36,104 nucleotides of DNA from contig JAFIFY010000056.1 in NCBI GenBank assembly GCA_020831765.1, forward strand, positions 1 to 36,104, in the 5' to 3' direction. The translations under genes and the position numbers were made by a program. Position 1 is the stretch's first letter. Each line of letters begins with the position of its first letter. The notes under the pieces are model-generated. The model ran no database searches. It was not told where the DNA came from and saw nothing but the letters and a program-made list of their open reading frames with translations. This DNA comes from Phycisphaeraceae bacterium. GTDB taxonomy: Bacteria > Planctomycetota > Phycisphaerae > Phycisphaerales > Phycisphaeraceae. This document shows, in pieces, positions 23,380 through 31,648 of the stretch.

Positions 23380-25118
23380 ACCATTCGCTTCTGCCACCTC
23401 CAGAAGCGCCCTTGGAATGCGCGATCACGCTCCGTCCATACCAGGCCGAAGCCGTCGCCGCCGTCTACAACCATCTGCGCCGTCGGGATGACAACCCCTG
23501 TGTCGTCATCCCGACGGCCGGGGGCAAGACGCCGGTGATGGCCAGCATCTGCCGCGATGCGGTGCAGCAGTGGGACGGCCGCGTGCTGATCCTGGCGCAC
23601 GTGAAGGAACTGCTCGAGCAGGCGGTGGACAAGCTCCATGCGATGGCACCGGACCCGTGGAACAGGATCGGCGTCTACTCGGCGGGTCTGCGCAGCCGCG
23701 ACACCGACCATCCGATCATCGTGGCGGGCATTCAGAGCGTGTACCGGCGGGCGAAGACCCTCGACAGCTTCGACATCATTCTTCTGGATGAATGTCATAT
23801 GCTCCCGCCGGACGGCGAGGGCATGTACCGCACGTTCCTGGCCGACGCCAAGGAGGTCAATCCCAACGTTCGGCTGGTCGGCGTGACGGCCACGCCATAC
23901 CGCATGACCTCCGGCATGATCTGCGGCCCGGCCCCGGAACATCTGCTCAACCACGTCTGTTATGAGGTGGGCGTGCGCGAGTTGATCGTGCAGGGCTACC
24001 TGTGCCCGCTGAAAACCAAGGCGGGCCGGCGCAAGGTGGACACGTCGGGCCTGCACATTCGGGGGGGCGAGTTCATCGCCGGCGAAGTCGAAGCGCTGAT
24101 GGACGACGACTCGCTCGTGCGATCTGCGTGCTGGGAGATCGTCGACCACACCCGCGAGCGGCATTCGGTGCTGATCTTCGCTGCCGGTGTGCAGCACGCC
24201 CAGCACGTCCAGCGTGTGCTCGGTGAGATCGGCCACGATTGCGGTTTCGTCTGTGGCGAGACGCTGCCGTTCGAGCGGGCCGAGACACTCAGGCGATTCA
24301 AGAGTGGCGACCTGAAATTCCTGGTCAACGTCAACGTGCTGACCACAGGTTTCGATGCGCCGAACATCGATTGCGTCGCGCTGCTGCGTCCGACAATGTC
24401 ACCGGGGCTCTATTACCAGATGGTCGGTCGCGGTTTCCGACTCGATCCATCGAAGTCCGACTGCCTGGTTCTGGACTTCGGCGGCAACATTCTGAGGCAT
24501 GGCCCAGTTGATGCTCTGGAAATCCGGGGCTCAACTTCCGGGGGTGGAGAAGCACCCGCGAAGGAATGCCCGGAGTGTCAGGCGGTAATCCACGCCGCCT
24601 ATGCGACCTGCCCGGAGTGTGGATACGAGTTCCCGCCGCCGGAGCGGGAGAAGCACGACCACCGGGCCTCCACGGCGGGCATTCTCACGGGCGAGGTCAC
24701 CGAGACCGAGTACGGGGTCAGCGAAGTCTACTACCGCGTCCACCACAAGCGGGACGCACCCGAGGACCATCCGCGCACGCTGAGAATCGACTACCGCTGC
24801 GGCTTCAACGAATACCATAGCGAATGGGTCTGCCCCGAACACCCTCGGAATGGCTACGCGCGCCAGAAGTTCGAAGCTTGGTGGCGGGTCCGATCGAACG
24901 AGCCATTCCCCGACTCGGCGGAGGAGGCGCTCGAGTTGGCTGAGGCCGGGGCGCTCGCACCGACACGCGCCATCACCGTGCGATCGGTGGCTGGCGAACA
25001 GTTCGACCGAATCATCGACCATCAGCTCGGCCCCATCCCGCCGCGCCTCGATGGCCGCGATGAGCGTAACGACGATGTGCCCGAACCGGTCTGGCCCGAA
25101 GACGACATCCCGTTCTAA
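23376..25118 (+). CDS. Superfamily 2 DEAD/DEAH-type DNA helicase with zinc finger
   Basis: A 580-residue helicase. LRPYQAEAV is the Q-like motif, VIPTAGGKT (44-52) Walker A, LLDECHM (137-142) the DECH box, and GVTATPYR motif III. VNVLTTGFDAPNID and the MVGRGFR arginine-finger motif belong to the second RecA domain. After it comes CPECQAVIHAAYATCPEC (near 397-414), a four-cysteine zinc finger, and a C-terminal domain rich in aromatic residues. The TTG at 23376 is preceded by GAGGAGG; an upstream GTG at 23298 would overlap the previous gene. It probably unwinds or remodels DNA at the phage origin. Confidence 0.92.
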   Translation: MNHSLLPPPEAPLECAITLRPYQAEAVAAVYNHLRRRDDNPCVVIPTAGGKTPVMASICRDAVQQWDGRVLILAHVKELLEQAVDKLHAMAPDPWNRIGVYSAGLRSRDTDHPIIVAGIQSVYRRAKTLDSFDIILLDECHMLPPDGEGMYRTFLADAKEVNPNVRLVGVTATPYRMTSGMICGPAPEHLLNHVCYEVGVRELIVQGYLCPLKTKAGRRKVDTSGLHIRGGEFIAGEVEALMDDDSLVRSACWEIVDHTRERHSVLIFAAGVQHAQHVQRVLGEIGHDCGFVCGETLPFERAETLRRFKSGDLKFLVNVNVLTTGFDAPNIDCVALLRPTMSPGLYYQMVGRGFRLDPSKSDCLVLDFGGNILRHGPVDALEIRGSTSGGGEAPAKECPECQAVIHAAYATCPECGYEFPPPEREKHDHRASTAGILTGEVTETEYGVSEVYYRVHHKRDAPEDHPRTLRIDYRCGFNEYHSEWVCPEHPRNGYARQKFEAWWRVRSNEPFPDSAEEALELAEAGALAPTRAITVRSVAGEQFDRIIDHQLGPIPPRLDGRDERNDDVPEPVWPEDDIPF

Positions 25119-25129
25119 CGGAGACTGCC

Positions 25130-25369
25130 ATGCCCTGCGCATGTCTCGACAATCCCAGCACCGTCGCCCATGTGGCGCATCTGCTCGACACCGTGAAGCG
25201 CATCGGCATCGATGACCTGGAGCGGATCGTCCAGCAGGCCCACGAGTGCGACATCCATCAGATCGCCGAGCCGGTCGAGCCGTTCCCAGTCACGCGGAGG
25301 GCGCTGCGCATGTTCTGGCATTTTCGCTGCAATCTCGAGTCGGTGGAGGTGATGTCAGCACATGGGTGA
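25130..25369 (+). CDS. Small helical phage protein of unknown function
   Basis: A 79-residue protein (CGGAGACTGCC before the ATG at 25130). It is helical throughout (VAHVAHLLDTVKRIGIDDLERIVQQAHE), with no recognised family. It lies 11 bp after the helicase and overlaps the primase start by 8 bp, so it is part of the replication operon. It could be a loader or adaptor, but this is only positional. Confidence 0.7.
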   Translation: MPCACLDNPSTVAHVAHLLDTVKRIGIDDLERIVQQAHECDIHQIAEPVEPFPVTRRALRMFWHFRCNLESVEVMSAHG

Positions 25370-27851
25370 TCATCCGTCCATCCTGGAGGTCGCGCTGGCG
25401 TACCTGTCGGCGGGTCTGTGCGCGCTCCCGGCCATTCGAGCCGAGAAGCGCCCGGCTGTAGGCCCGTGGAAGCAGTATCAGCAGAGACTGCCCACCCCGG
25501 CCGAGTGTTCCGCCTGGATGGCGACCCCCCGGAAATGTCCAGACGCCCTCTGCATTCTCTGCGGCGCTGCGTCGAACAATGTCGAGATGCTCGACTTCGA
25601 CGGCGGCGGCGAGTTGTTCTCCGCGTGGTGGGACTGCATACCCGCCGACCTGCGCGACCGGCTGGTGGTGGAGCGCACGCCCTCGGGTGGGTGGCATGTG
25701 ATCTACCGCTGCATTGTGGCCGTCTGCGGCAACATGAAGCTGGCCCAACGCCATTCCGGGGGTGGGGAGAAGGTCGTCACGCTGATCGAGACGCGTGGCG
25801 AAGGCGGGCTTTTCCTCTGCGCTCCGACCGCCGGGTACGAGATCACCCAGGGCGACTTGATCGCTCTGCCGGTTCTGACCGAAGCCGAACGGGACGTTCT
25901 GCTCCAGGCGGCGTGGGATATGAACGAGTGTCCGCCGCCGGTGGCTCATGGCTCGGCAGACAATTCGAACAACGGCGGTTGTCCGCCAGAGAGCGCCCAC
26001 CTGTGCCATTGTCCGTCGGACAATGGTCATAGTCGGCCGATGTCGGTGGACATTTCGCGTATCTGCGGCTTGTCGGCCGATGATGCGGACATTCGCCATG
26101 GTGCGTCGCACAACGCCCACATCACGCCGGTGTCTGCCGACCCTTCGCACAGTCGCTCCATGTTGGCCGATAACGCCGACAGGCCGGGCGATGATTTCAA
26201 CATTCGCGGAAATGTGCGGGCCATCCTCCAGCAGCACGGCTGGGTGCGCCTGACCGACCGACAAGGCGCGGGCGGCAACGAGTACTGGCGTCGGCCCGAC
26301 AAGGATGCGCGTGCAGGAGGCTGGTCGGCCACGCTGAAGGAGTGTTCCGACGGCCTGGTCTTCTACGTTTTCAGCTCGAACGCCGCGCCCTTCGAGCCGC
26401 AGACCGGCTACGCGCCGTTCGCCGTCTACGCCCTGCTCGAACATGGCGGAGACTTCGAACAAGCCGCCCGCTCTCTGCGGACCTTGGGCTACGGTGGCCA
26501 ACCCCGGAATTGTCCGACGCACAATGCCGATGGTGTTCCGGGGGCGGACATCTCGGCCATATGCGGATTATCCGCCGCACCCGGCGCTTGTCCGTCGGAC
26601 ATTTCGCACATTTCGGGGGGTGGCCATGGCCCGGCGAACAATACCGACTCCGGGCTGGAGATTCAGAGTCTCAAGGCCCTGATCACCGGGTTCACCGGCC
26701 TCAATCGCCCGATCATCCACGAACTGCTGCGGGAGTGCGAGACGATGAACGTCATCGCCAGCCCGAAGATGGGTAAGTCATGGTTCGTCTCCCGCCTGGC
26801 AATCTCCGTCGCCTCGGGCCTGGACTGGCTGGGCCTGACGGTCGAGCCCGGGCGCGTGCTGCACATCGACAACGAGCTGCACGAGAACACCATCGTCCAC
26901 CGCTACCGCGTGATCAGCGAAGCGATGGATTTCCCGCACCACCTTTACAGCGGCAACATCGACATGGTCTCGCTGCGCGGCCGGCTCCGCGACCTTTACG
27001 GCCTGGCCGGCATGTTCGAGCAGATCGAGGCAGGCCAGTACAAACTGGTCATCCTCGACGCCTTCTACCGCACGCTACCGCGCGACACCGACGAGAACGA
27101 CAACGGCGCGATCGCCAATCTCTACAACCTGATCGATCACTACGCCAGCCGGTTGCAGTGCGCGTTCGTGCTGATCCACCACTCGTCCAAGGGCAATCAG
27201 TCAGGCAAGGCGGTTACTGACGTTGGTGCGGGCGCGGGCAGCCAGTCGCGGGCGGCCGACACGCACCTGATCCTGCGTCCGCATGAGGAGGACGGCATCG
27301 TCGTGCTGGAATCAGCCGTTCGAAGCTGGCCACCCATGGCCCCGCGAGCGCTCAAGTGGGACTGGCCGCTGTTCACGCCGACCGATGAGGTGGACACGTC
27401 GGCGCTGCTGGGCATGACGAAACCCAGCAAGCCCAAGGCCACACCCATTGAGGACTTCGTCGAGCAGTGCATCGCCACGAGCGATCCGTGCTCGAAACGC
27501 TCGGTCCTCTATGAGGCCAACCAGCGGCTGGGCCTTTCCGAACGCAAGGCGGAGGAGATGCTCGACCTGGCGATGGAGCGCGGGCTGGCCTCGCGCATCC
27601 GGGCAGGCTCGGCCATGGTCTACGTCAAGAATCGGCCAGGACTCACCGGCGACAAGGCCTTGTGGACCGGCGCATTGCTGGCCCGTCAACCCGACGCCAG
27701 CGCTCAAGACATCGCCGACGAGGTGGGTGTTTCCGAGCGGTACGTGAGGCAGATCCGCGCCGAAAACAAAGGACTTACGGCGGAACTGGACTTTGAGCCG
27801 GAACTGACCAGTTCCGGAACCAGTTCCGCAAATGAAAGCTGCAAACATTGA
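25362..27851 (+). CDS. Primase-polymerase/RepA-like helicase replication protein
   Basis: An 829-residue multidomain protein. Residues about 8-190 are a prim-pol domain: catalytic DFD at 78-80 in VEMLDFDGG and the SGGWH motif at 108-112. Two odd low-complexity linkers (about 195-280 and 381-428) rich in CPSDN, ADIS and ICGLSA motifs surround a small domain. Residues about 455-690 are a RepA-like P-loop ATPase: ASPKMGKSW is Walker A, LVILDAFYRTLP Walker B, and GAGSQSRAADTHLILRPHEE the sensor region. A C-terminal HTH (DASAQDIADEVGVSERYVRQ) follows. It is the likely replication initiator, acting on the repeat cluster just downstream. Confidence 0.9.
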   Translation: MGDHPSILEVALAYLSAGLCALPAIRAEKRPAVGPWKQYQQRLPTPAECSAWMATPRKCPDALCILCGAASNNVEMLDFDGGGELFSAWWDCIPADLRDRLVVERTPSGGWHVIYRCIVAVCGNMKLAQRHSGGGEKVVTLIETRGEGGLFLCAPTAGYEITQGDLIALPVLTEAERDVLLQAAWDMNECPPPVAHGSADNSNNGGCPPESAHLCHCPSDNGHSRPMSVDISRICGLSADDADIRHGASHNAHITPVSADPSHSRSMLADNADRPGDDFNIRGNVRAILQQHGWVRLTDRQGAGGNEYWRRPDKDARAGGWSATLKECSDGLVFYVFSSNAAPFEPQTGYAPFAVYALLEHGGDFEQAARSLRTLGYGGQPRNCPTHNADGVPGADISAICGLSAAPGACPSDISHISGGGHGPANNTDSGLEIQSLKALITGFTGLNRPIIHELLRECETMNVIASPKMGKSWFVSRLAISVASGLDWLGLTVEPGRVLHIDNELHENTIVHRYRVISEAMDFPHHLYSGNIDMVSLRGRLRDLYGLAGMFEQIEAGQYKLVILDAFYRTLPRDTDENDNGAIANLYNLIDHYASRLQCAFVLIHHSSKGNQSGKAVTDVGAGAGSQSRAADTHLILRPHEEDGIVVLESAVRSWPPMAPRALKWDWPLFTPTDEVDTSALLGMTKPSKPKATPIEDFVEQCIATSDPCSKRSVLYEANQRLGLSERKAEEMLDLAMERGLASRIRAGSAMVYVKNRPGLTGDKALWTGALLARQPDASAQDIADEVGVSERYVRQIRAENKGLTAELDFEPELTSSGTSSANESCKH
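26006..26602. repeat. Palindromic TGTCCG-N-CGGACA repeats inside the primase gene
   Basis: A perfect 21-bp palindrome is at 26006-26026, centred on T26016. A 17-bp near-palindrome (one mismatch) is at 26509-26525, and a perfect 13-bp palindrome TGTCCGTCGGACA at 26589-26601. Degenerate relatives lie at 26040-26053 and 26101-26111. All fall in the two linkers of the primase protein and in the same codon frame, encoding CPSDN, CPTHN and CPSDI. Confidence 0.8.
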
Positions 27852-28075
27852 CTATACAGAAACTTACGAAACGGAACTGCTGTTCCGTGGGACAGGTTGT
27901 GAGACAGGGCCAAAAAGTGCCCCCAGTTCCGCGACACGCGATTCCGCAAGTCATTGTAAATGACATGTTTACAGAAGATTTTGGGCGGAACTCAGAGTTC
28001 CGCGAGGGTGTGTCCCGTAAGGCGTTTCAAAACATAGCTTTACAGATGAAGAAGCTGCGGAACTGGGCGGAACTG
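27781..28075. other. Candidate replication origin: CGGAACTG iteron cluster with AT-rich core
   Basis: CGGAACTG occurs on the plus strand at 27781, 27799, 27872, 28058 and 28068, and as CAGTTCCG at 27809, 27821 and 27924. Near-copies include the perfect 19-bp palindrome GCGGAACTCAGAGTTCCGC at 27985-28003 and ACGGAAC-TGCT-GTTCCGT at 27871-27888. The segment 27948-27984 between them is AT-rich and contains GTCATT-GTA-AATGAC (27950-27964). It spans the primase gene's end and the following non-coding stretch (27852-28188), where no gene is seen. Confidence 0.65.
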
Positions 28076-28096
28076 GGCGCACTCTCTCCCCCTACG

Positions 28097-28139
28097 GGGG
28101 AGCACGCGGGCGTTTTGAAAACGCCCCGCGATGCTCCCC
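28097..28139. other. Long stem-loop between the iterons and the next gene
   Basis: GGGGAGCA (28097-28104) pairs with TGCTCCCC (28132-28139). Inside it, CGCGGGCGTTTT (28105-28116) pairs with AAAACGCCCCGCG (28118-28130), apart from single-base bulges at 28124 and 28131. About 20 pairs in total. It has no T-run, so it is not an ordinary terminator; a role at the origin or in mRNA processing is possible. Confidence 0.65.
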
Positions 28140-28188
28140 GAGGACGTAGGGCCTTTGACGCGCTCACCCATCACCCAAGGAGAACGAC

Positions 28189-28479
28189 ATGGACCGGATC
28201 GTGATCGAGAGTACGAACCTGCCCAGGTGGTTGAGGGTCGCGTTCGTGGATGAAGACGGTCAGGTGTTCCTGCCGTGCGGGGCGTTCGGCAACGAGACGC
28301 TGGCGCTGCTGTGTCTCGGAGCGGATGGCGTGCCGTTCGTGCGCGACGGCAAGCACATCTACGCACCTGCATCGTGGCTGGCGGAGTTGCATCCTCGTTT
28401 GGTCGACGCGATCCAGACCATTGCCGGGAATATCACCCGCCGCTTGACAGCGGGCGAAGCCGTATGCGCCGCCACGTGA
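28189..28479 (+). CDS. Small phage protein of unknown function
   Basis: A 96-residue protein from the ATG at 28189, with CAAGGAGAACGAC upstream. It starts MDRIVIESTNLPRWLRVAFV, beta-rich, and has a helical C-terminus. No family recognised and no catalytic motif. The 270 bp after it hold no gene I can support; a weak open frame there is listed among the rejected items. Confidence 0.7.
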   Translation: MDRIVIESTNLPRWLRVAFVDEDGQVFLPCGAFGNETLALLCLGADGVPFVRDGKHIYAPASWLAELHPRLVDAIQTIAGNITRRLTAGEAVCAAT

Positions 28480-28749
28480 TCGCACACGTTGGCCCGTGTC
28501 GCGGCCGGCTGCCCAGGTGGTACGACGCGACCACCCACCGCCCGTCGGCCACAGGTGCCAACGTGGGCGAAATGCCCGCCATCTGCCACTGTGGCAGCGC
28601 GGCATGGTTCCTTCCTGGCGAACCTGCCGGAGATGGCACGGGAACGCGTCGGCGTGTGAAACAGAGTTTGTTTGCGCTGTCCGGTTTTGCGCCGGCGGCA
28701 CCCCGGGATTCTGATTCCCCCAACCCCCAACGCATACGGAGATGCATGC

Positions 28750-29925
28750 ATGACGACCGCAACCTACGACGTCCAGCTCCGCAAGATCGACGACATCCGC
28801 CCCTACGAGCGCAACCCGCGCCTCAACGACAAGGCGGTGGATGCCGTGGCCGAATCGCTGCGCGAGTTCGGTTTCCGCCAGCCCATTGTGATCGATGCCG
28901 ACGGCGTCATCATCGTCGGCCACACCAGGTGGAAGGCAGCCAGGCAACTGGGGCTGGCCAAAGTACCCGTCCATGTGGCGACCGACCTGACGCCCGAACA
29001 GATCAGGGCGTACCGCATCGCGGACAACAAGACCGGCGAGATCGCCGAGTGGGACCTTGAGATTCTGCCCATCGAGCTCAACGAGCTGCGTGAGCTTGCT
29101 TCCGGGGGCGGGTTCGACATGGGCGTGCTGGCCTTCGATGAAGAGGAACTGGGCAAGCTGCTGAACAGCGCCCAAGGCGTGACCGAGGGCCTGACCGATC
29201 CCGACGAGGTGCCCGAGCCGCCGGATGATCCGGTCACCCAGCGCGGCGACATCTGGGTGTTGGGCGACCACCGGCTCATGTGCGGCGACAGCGGCGGCGT
29301 GGCCGACCTGGACCGGCTGCTCGCTGCCGGGGGCGGCAACACCATCGATCTGGTCAATATGGACCCGCCGTACAACGTGAAGGTGGAGCCGCGCAGCAAC
29401 AACGCCATCGCCGCCGGCATCACCTCGTTCTCACGGCGCGAAGACCTGCAGTGCGAGCGGTCGACCAGCGAGCGCGGCAAGAAGGATCGAGCCCGGCTGG
29501 CGGCCAAGCAGGCGAATACCGAGACATCAGCGGGAACATCGCGCAACAAGAAGGGTCTGCTTCATCATCAGAGCTTTGATGTGGCCCGGCTGGGAGAACG
29601 TAAGGCCACGCACACGAAGATGCGAGCCAAGGACCGCCCGTTGGAGAACGACTTCGTCACGGACGAGGCATTCGACGAGATGCTGCTGGCCTGGTTCGGC
29701 AACGCCTCGCGTGTGCTCAAGCCCGGCGGATCGTTCTACATCTGGGGCGGATACGCGAACCTGGGCAACTACCCCGGCCCGCTCAAGGCCTGCGGGCTCT
29801 ACTTCAGCCAGGGCATCGTGTGGGACAAGCAGCACCCGGTGCTGACGCGCAAGGACGGGATGGGTAGCCGTGTGGAGCGGGTCGCGTTCGCCTGGCGGCG
29901 GGGTGAGGTGCGGGCGGCGGCGTAG
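28750..29925 (+). CDS. ParB-domain DNA methyltransferase, C-terminally truncated
   Basis: A 391-residue product. The N-terminal ParB-like domain (VQLRKIDDIRPYERNPRLND, then IVGHTRWKAA at 57-64) is fused to a beta-type N4/N6 methyltransferase whose catalytic motif IV is MDPPYNV (204-210). KPGGSFYIWGG and the WDKQHP..TRKD segment follow as usual. In this family the SAM-binding motif I (FxGxG, as in DLFGGSGST) lies C-terminal to these, but the frame stops at 29925 soon after FAWRRGE. About 100 residues, including motif I, are missing, so methylation activity is doubtful. The stop lies 20 bp from the convergent DUF262-HNH cassette. Confidence 0.85.
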   Translation: MTTATYDVQLRKIDDIRPYERNPRLNDKAVDAVAESLREFGFRQPIVIDADGVIIVGHTRWKAARQLGLAKVPVHVATDLTPEQIRAYRIADNKTGEIAEWDLEILPIELNELRELASGGGFDMGVLAFDEEELGKLLNSAQGVTEGLTDPDEVPEPPDDPVTQRGDIWVLGDHRLMCGDSGGVADLDRLLAAGGGNTIDLVNMDPPYNVKVEPRSNNAIAAGITSFSRREDLQCERSTSERGKKDRARLAAKQANTETSAGTSRNKKGLLHHQSFDVARLGERKATHTKMRAKDRPLENDFVTDEAFDEMLLAWFGNASRVLKPGGSFYIWGGYANLGNYPGPLKACGLYFSQGIVWDKQHPVLTRKDGMGSRVERVAFAWRRGEVRAAA

Positions 29926-29928
29926 GCG

Positions 29929-29937
29929 TTGCGCCAC
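29929..29937 (+). repeat. 9-bp inverted repeat, left flank of the cassette
   Basis: TTGCGCCAC here matches GTGGCGCAA at 32790-32798 in inverse orientation. The two copies lie just outside the three minus-strand genes (stop at 29945, start at 32781). Short enough to be chance. Confidence 0.4.
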
Positions 29938-29944
29938 GCCCAAT

Positions 29945-31111
29945 TCAACGATTACCTTTGGCCCGATTGTGTGTCGCGCAAAGCATCTGGCAGTTCTTAG
30001 CGGAAGAATCGCCCCCCTTGCTCCATGCAGAGACGTGGTCGGCGTCCATCTCGTCGAGCTTGTAGATTCTGGCCTTGTTTGTGTTGTCGCCAATCGCGCA
30101 CAGCGGGCAGTTGCTCTTGCCCTTGGCCTGAGCCTCCTGCGTCTGCTTTTCGTAGGCCGCTCGGCTCACCTTCTTGTCGAACACCCGGACATTCAGCAGT
30201 TTCTTATCGTGCGACCCGCCCAGCAGGTATTCGAAAATCCCCCTGTGGTTGTTCACGGCGTCGTCGGCCATGAGCTTCTTTACATCCCCTGACATCTTGC
30301 CCGAGTTGTAAGACGTCCTGTGGTACGCCTCGTACAGCCGCCCCCACTCCAACCCCTTCATCTCCGGGAACACGTCCTCGAACACTGTCGAAACCCAGTC
30401 GATGACGGCGTTGAAGTAGTTCTTCAACTCGTCGATGTTCTTGTCATTGCGGTGGGCGCTCATGTACGCCCCCACATCCCCCTTGCTCACCCACTCCAGC
30501 GCGGTGGCAAGGAAATCCTGCCGGTTGGCGCTGCCCTTGATGTACGCGCTCCACTTCTGGATGTTCGCGTTCTGGGTGTTGCTGAACTCCGCCTTGGCCG
30601 CCGTCACGAACGGGCCGGAATAGACGGCGTTGAGCAGTTCCTGATCGTTGAGCGGAACCCCGGCGATGTTGATCGTCTTGAACCACTCCTTGATCTCCGT
30701 CTCCGTCCCCACGCATTCGTAGATGAGCAGTTTCGATTCGCGAATCTTCGTCTGTTGGTCCTTGGGAAGGCTGTCGAAATACTTCGGGTTGTCGCCGTCC
30801 ATGATCGCAAACTTGTTGGTGACGAACCGCCCGATGCTGGTGATCCGCTGTTGGCCGTCCAGCACCTCGAACTTGTCCTCGGCAACGGTGTTGAAGTAGA
30901 TCAGCCCCAGCGGATACCCCTTGAGCAGCGATTCGATGACCGCCTGCTCGCGCTTCCCTCCGCCGTCGGCGTAGATGTAGTTACGCTGGTACTCCGGCTG
31001 AATGGTGAGCTTCCCGCCGAGGCCATACAGGCCCTTGCCTTCGAGCTGGTTGTAAATGAATCCCTCGCAGATGTCGGCAACGGTGATGTCGGGACGCAGC
31101 GTGGTTTTCAT
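29945..31111 (-). CDS. DUF262-HNH nuclease
   Basis: A 388-residue two-domain protein. The N-terminal DUF262 (ParB-like) part has [11 protein letters not shown] (37-47) and [10 protein letters not shown] (83-92), whose DGQQR loop binds or cleaves nucleotide in GmrS, BrxU and SspE. The C-terminus is an HNH nuclease: CPLC (335-338), DADH (356-359, metal/catalytic), then CQMLCATHN (374-382). DUF262-HNH proteins often act as modification-sensing or NTP-dependent restriction enzymes. GGAGGGCC precedes the ATG at 31111, three bases after the upstream stop. It is the last gene of the cassette and probably its effector. Confidence 0.88.
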   Translation of the reverse strand: MKTTLRPDITVADICEGFIYNQLEGKGLYGLGGKLTIQPEYQRNYIYADGGGKREQAVIESLLKGYPLGLIYFNTVAEDKFEVLDGQQRITSIGRFVTNKFAIMDGDNPKYFDSLPKDQQTKIRESKLLIYECVGTETEIKEWFKTINIAGVPLNDQELLNAVYSGPFVTAAKAEFSNTQNANIQKWSAYIKGSANRQDFLATALEWVSKGDVGAYMSAHRNDKNIDELKNYFNAVIDWVSTVFEDVFPEMKGLEWGRLYEAYHRTSYNSGKMSGDVKKLMADDAVNNHRGIFEYLLGGSHDKKLLNVRVFDKKVSRAAYEKQTQEAQAKGKSNCPLCAIGDNTNKARIYKLDEMDADHVSAWSKGGDSSAKNCQMLCATHNRAKGNR

Positions 31112-31114
31112 TAG

Positions 31115-31648
31115 TTAGGCCCTCCGAAGTCGCTCGATTAACGCGTCGTATGCCTTGACGCATCGGTGCCCTGCCGCAATCTCGTGGTAGCGTTCGGTTA
31201 CGCCGCGAATGCGCGGCGTAACGATGGGAAACTCTCCGGCGTCCAACGCTGCGAAAAACTCTCCACTAAGGTGAACGACCCGAACCAATCCGTTTCTCGG
31301 TAGATGATGCACGACCCACGTCTCTTGCGCGGGAGCCTTCTGCCTGGCGTTTTGCACCTTGTCCGGCCTGATCCAAAGCGGCGCACTCTCCACCACGGAT
31401 GTCACAAGCGGTCCTGTTACCTCTAGGTAAATGTTCGTACCAACGACGTTGAGGTCAGCATCGCCCTTTGTGTGCCCTTGTTGCGCGGCCGAGCCTGTAA
31501 GAAACTCAGCGCTTCCAGCACCGAGGCCGACGGTTCTGATCTCTCTGCCGGTCGCTTGCGACAGCTGAGCAGCAATCTCCGTTTCCCTTTCGGAGGACTT
31601 TCCCCAGGAATCTTGGTACTGCTTCTTCCAGTAGTCATAATCGGTCAT
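31115..31648 (-). CDS. Cassette middle protein with D...EVTG core, candidate nuclease-like
   Basis: A 177-residue protein from the ATG at 31648, with GGAGGAAGGC upstream and an ATGA overlap with the methyltransferase. GDADLNVVGTNIYLEVTGP (62-80) has the D-x(n)-E-x-K layout of PD-(D/E)XK nucleases (Asp63/Asp65, Glu76), but Thr78 replaces Lys. Glu24 in the first helix could be the additional acidic residue. Later it has conserved-looking WVVHHLP. It may be a divergent or inactive restriction nuclease, or a target-recognition or regulator subunit of the adjacent proteins. No family recognised. Confidence 0.8.
   Translation of the reverse strand: MTDYDYWKKQYQDSWGKSSERETEIAAQLSQATGREIRTVGLGAGSAEFLTGSAAQQGHTKGDADLNVVGTNIYLEVTGPLVTSVVESAPLWIRPDKVQNARQKAPAQETWVVHHLPRNGLVRVVHLSGEFFAALDAGEFPIVTPRIRGVTERYHEIAAGHRCVKAYDALIERLRRA

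Noticed and set aside
26006-26602. Primase linker repeats as a CRISPR array
   Set aside because: Repeats are short palindromes, irregularly spaced, and inside a coding frame; no spacers of constant length.
28464-28770. Plus-strand open frame with CHCGSAAWF, ATG at 28464, as a possible small gene
   Set aside because: No ribosome binding site, Arg/Pro-rich composition typical of an out-of-phase frame, and it runs into the methyltransferase gene in another frame.
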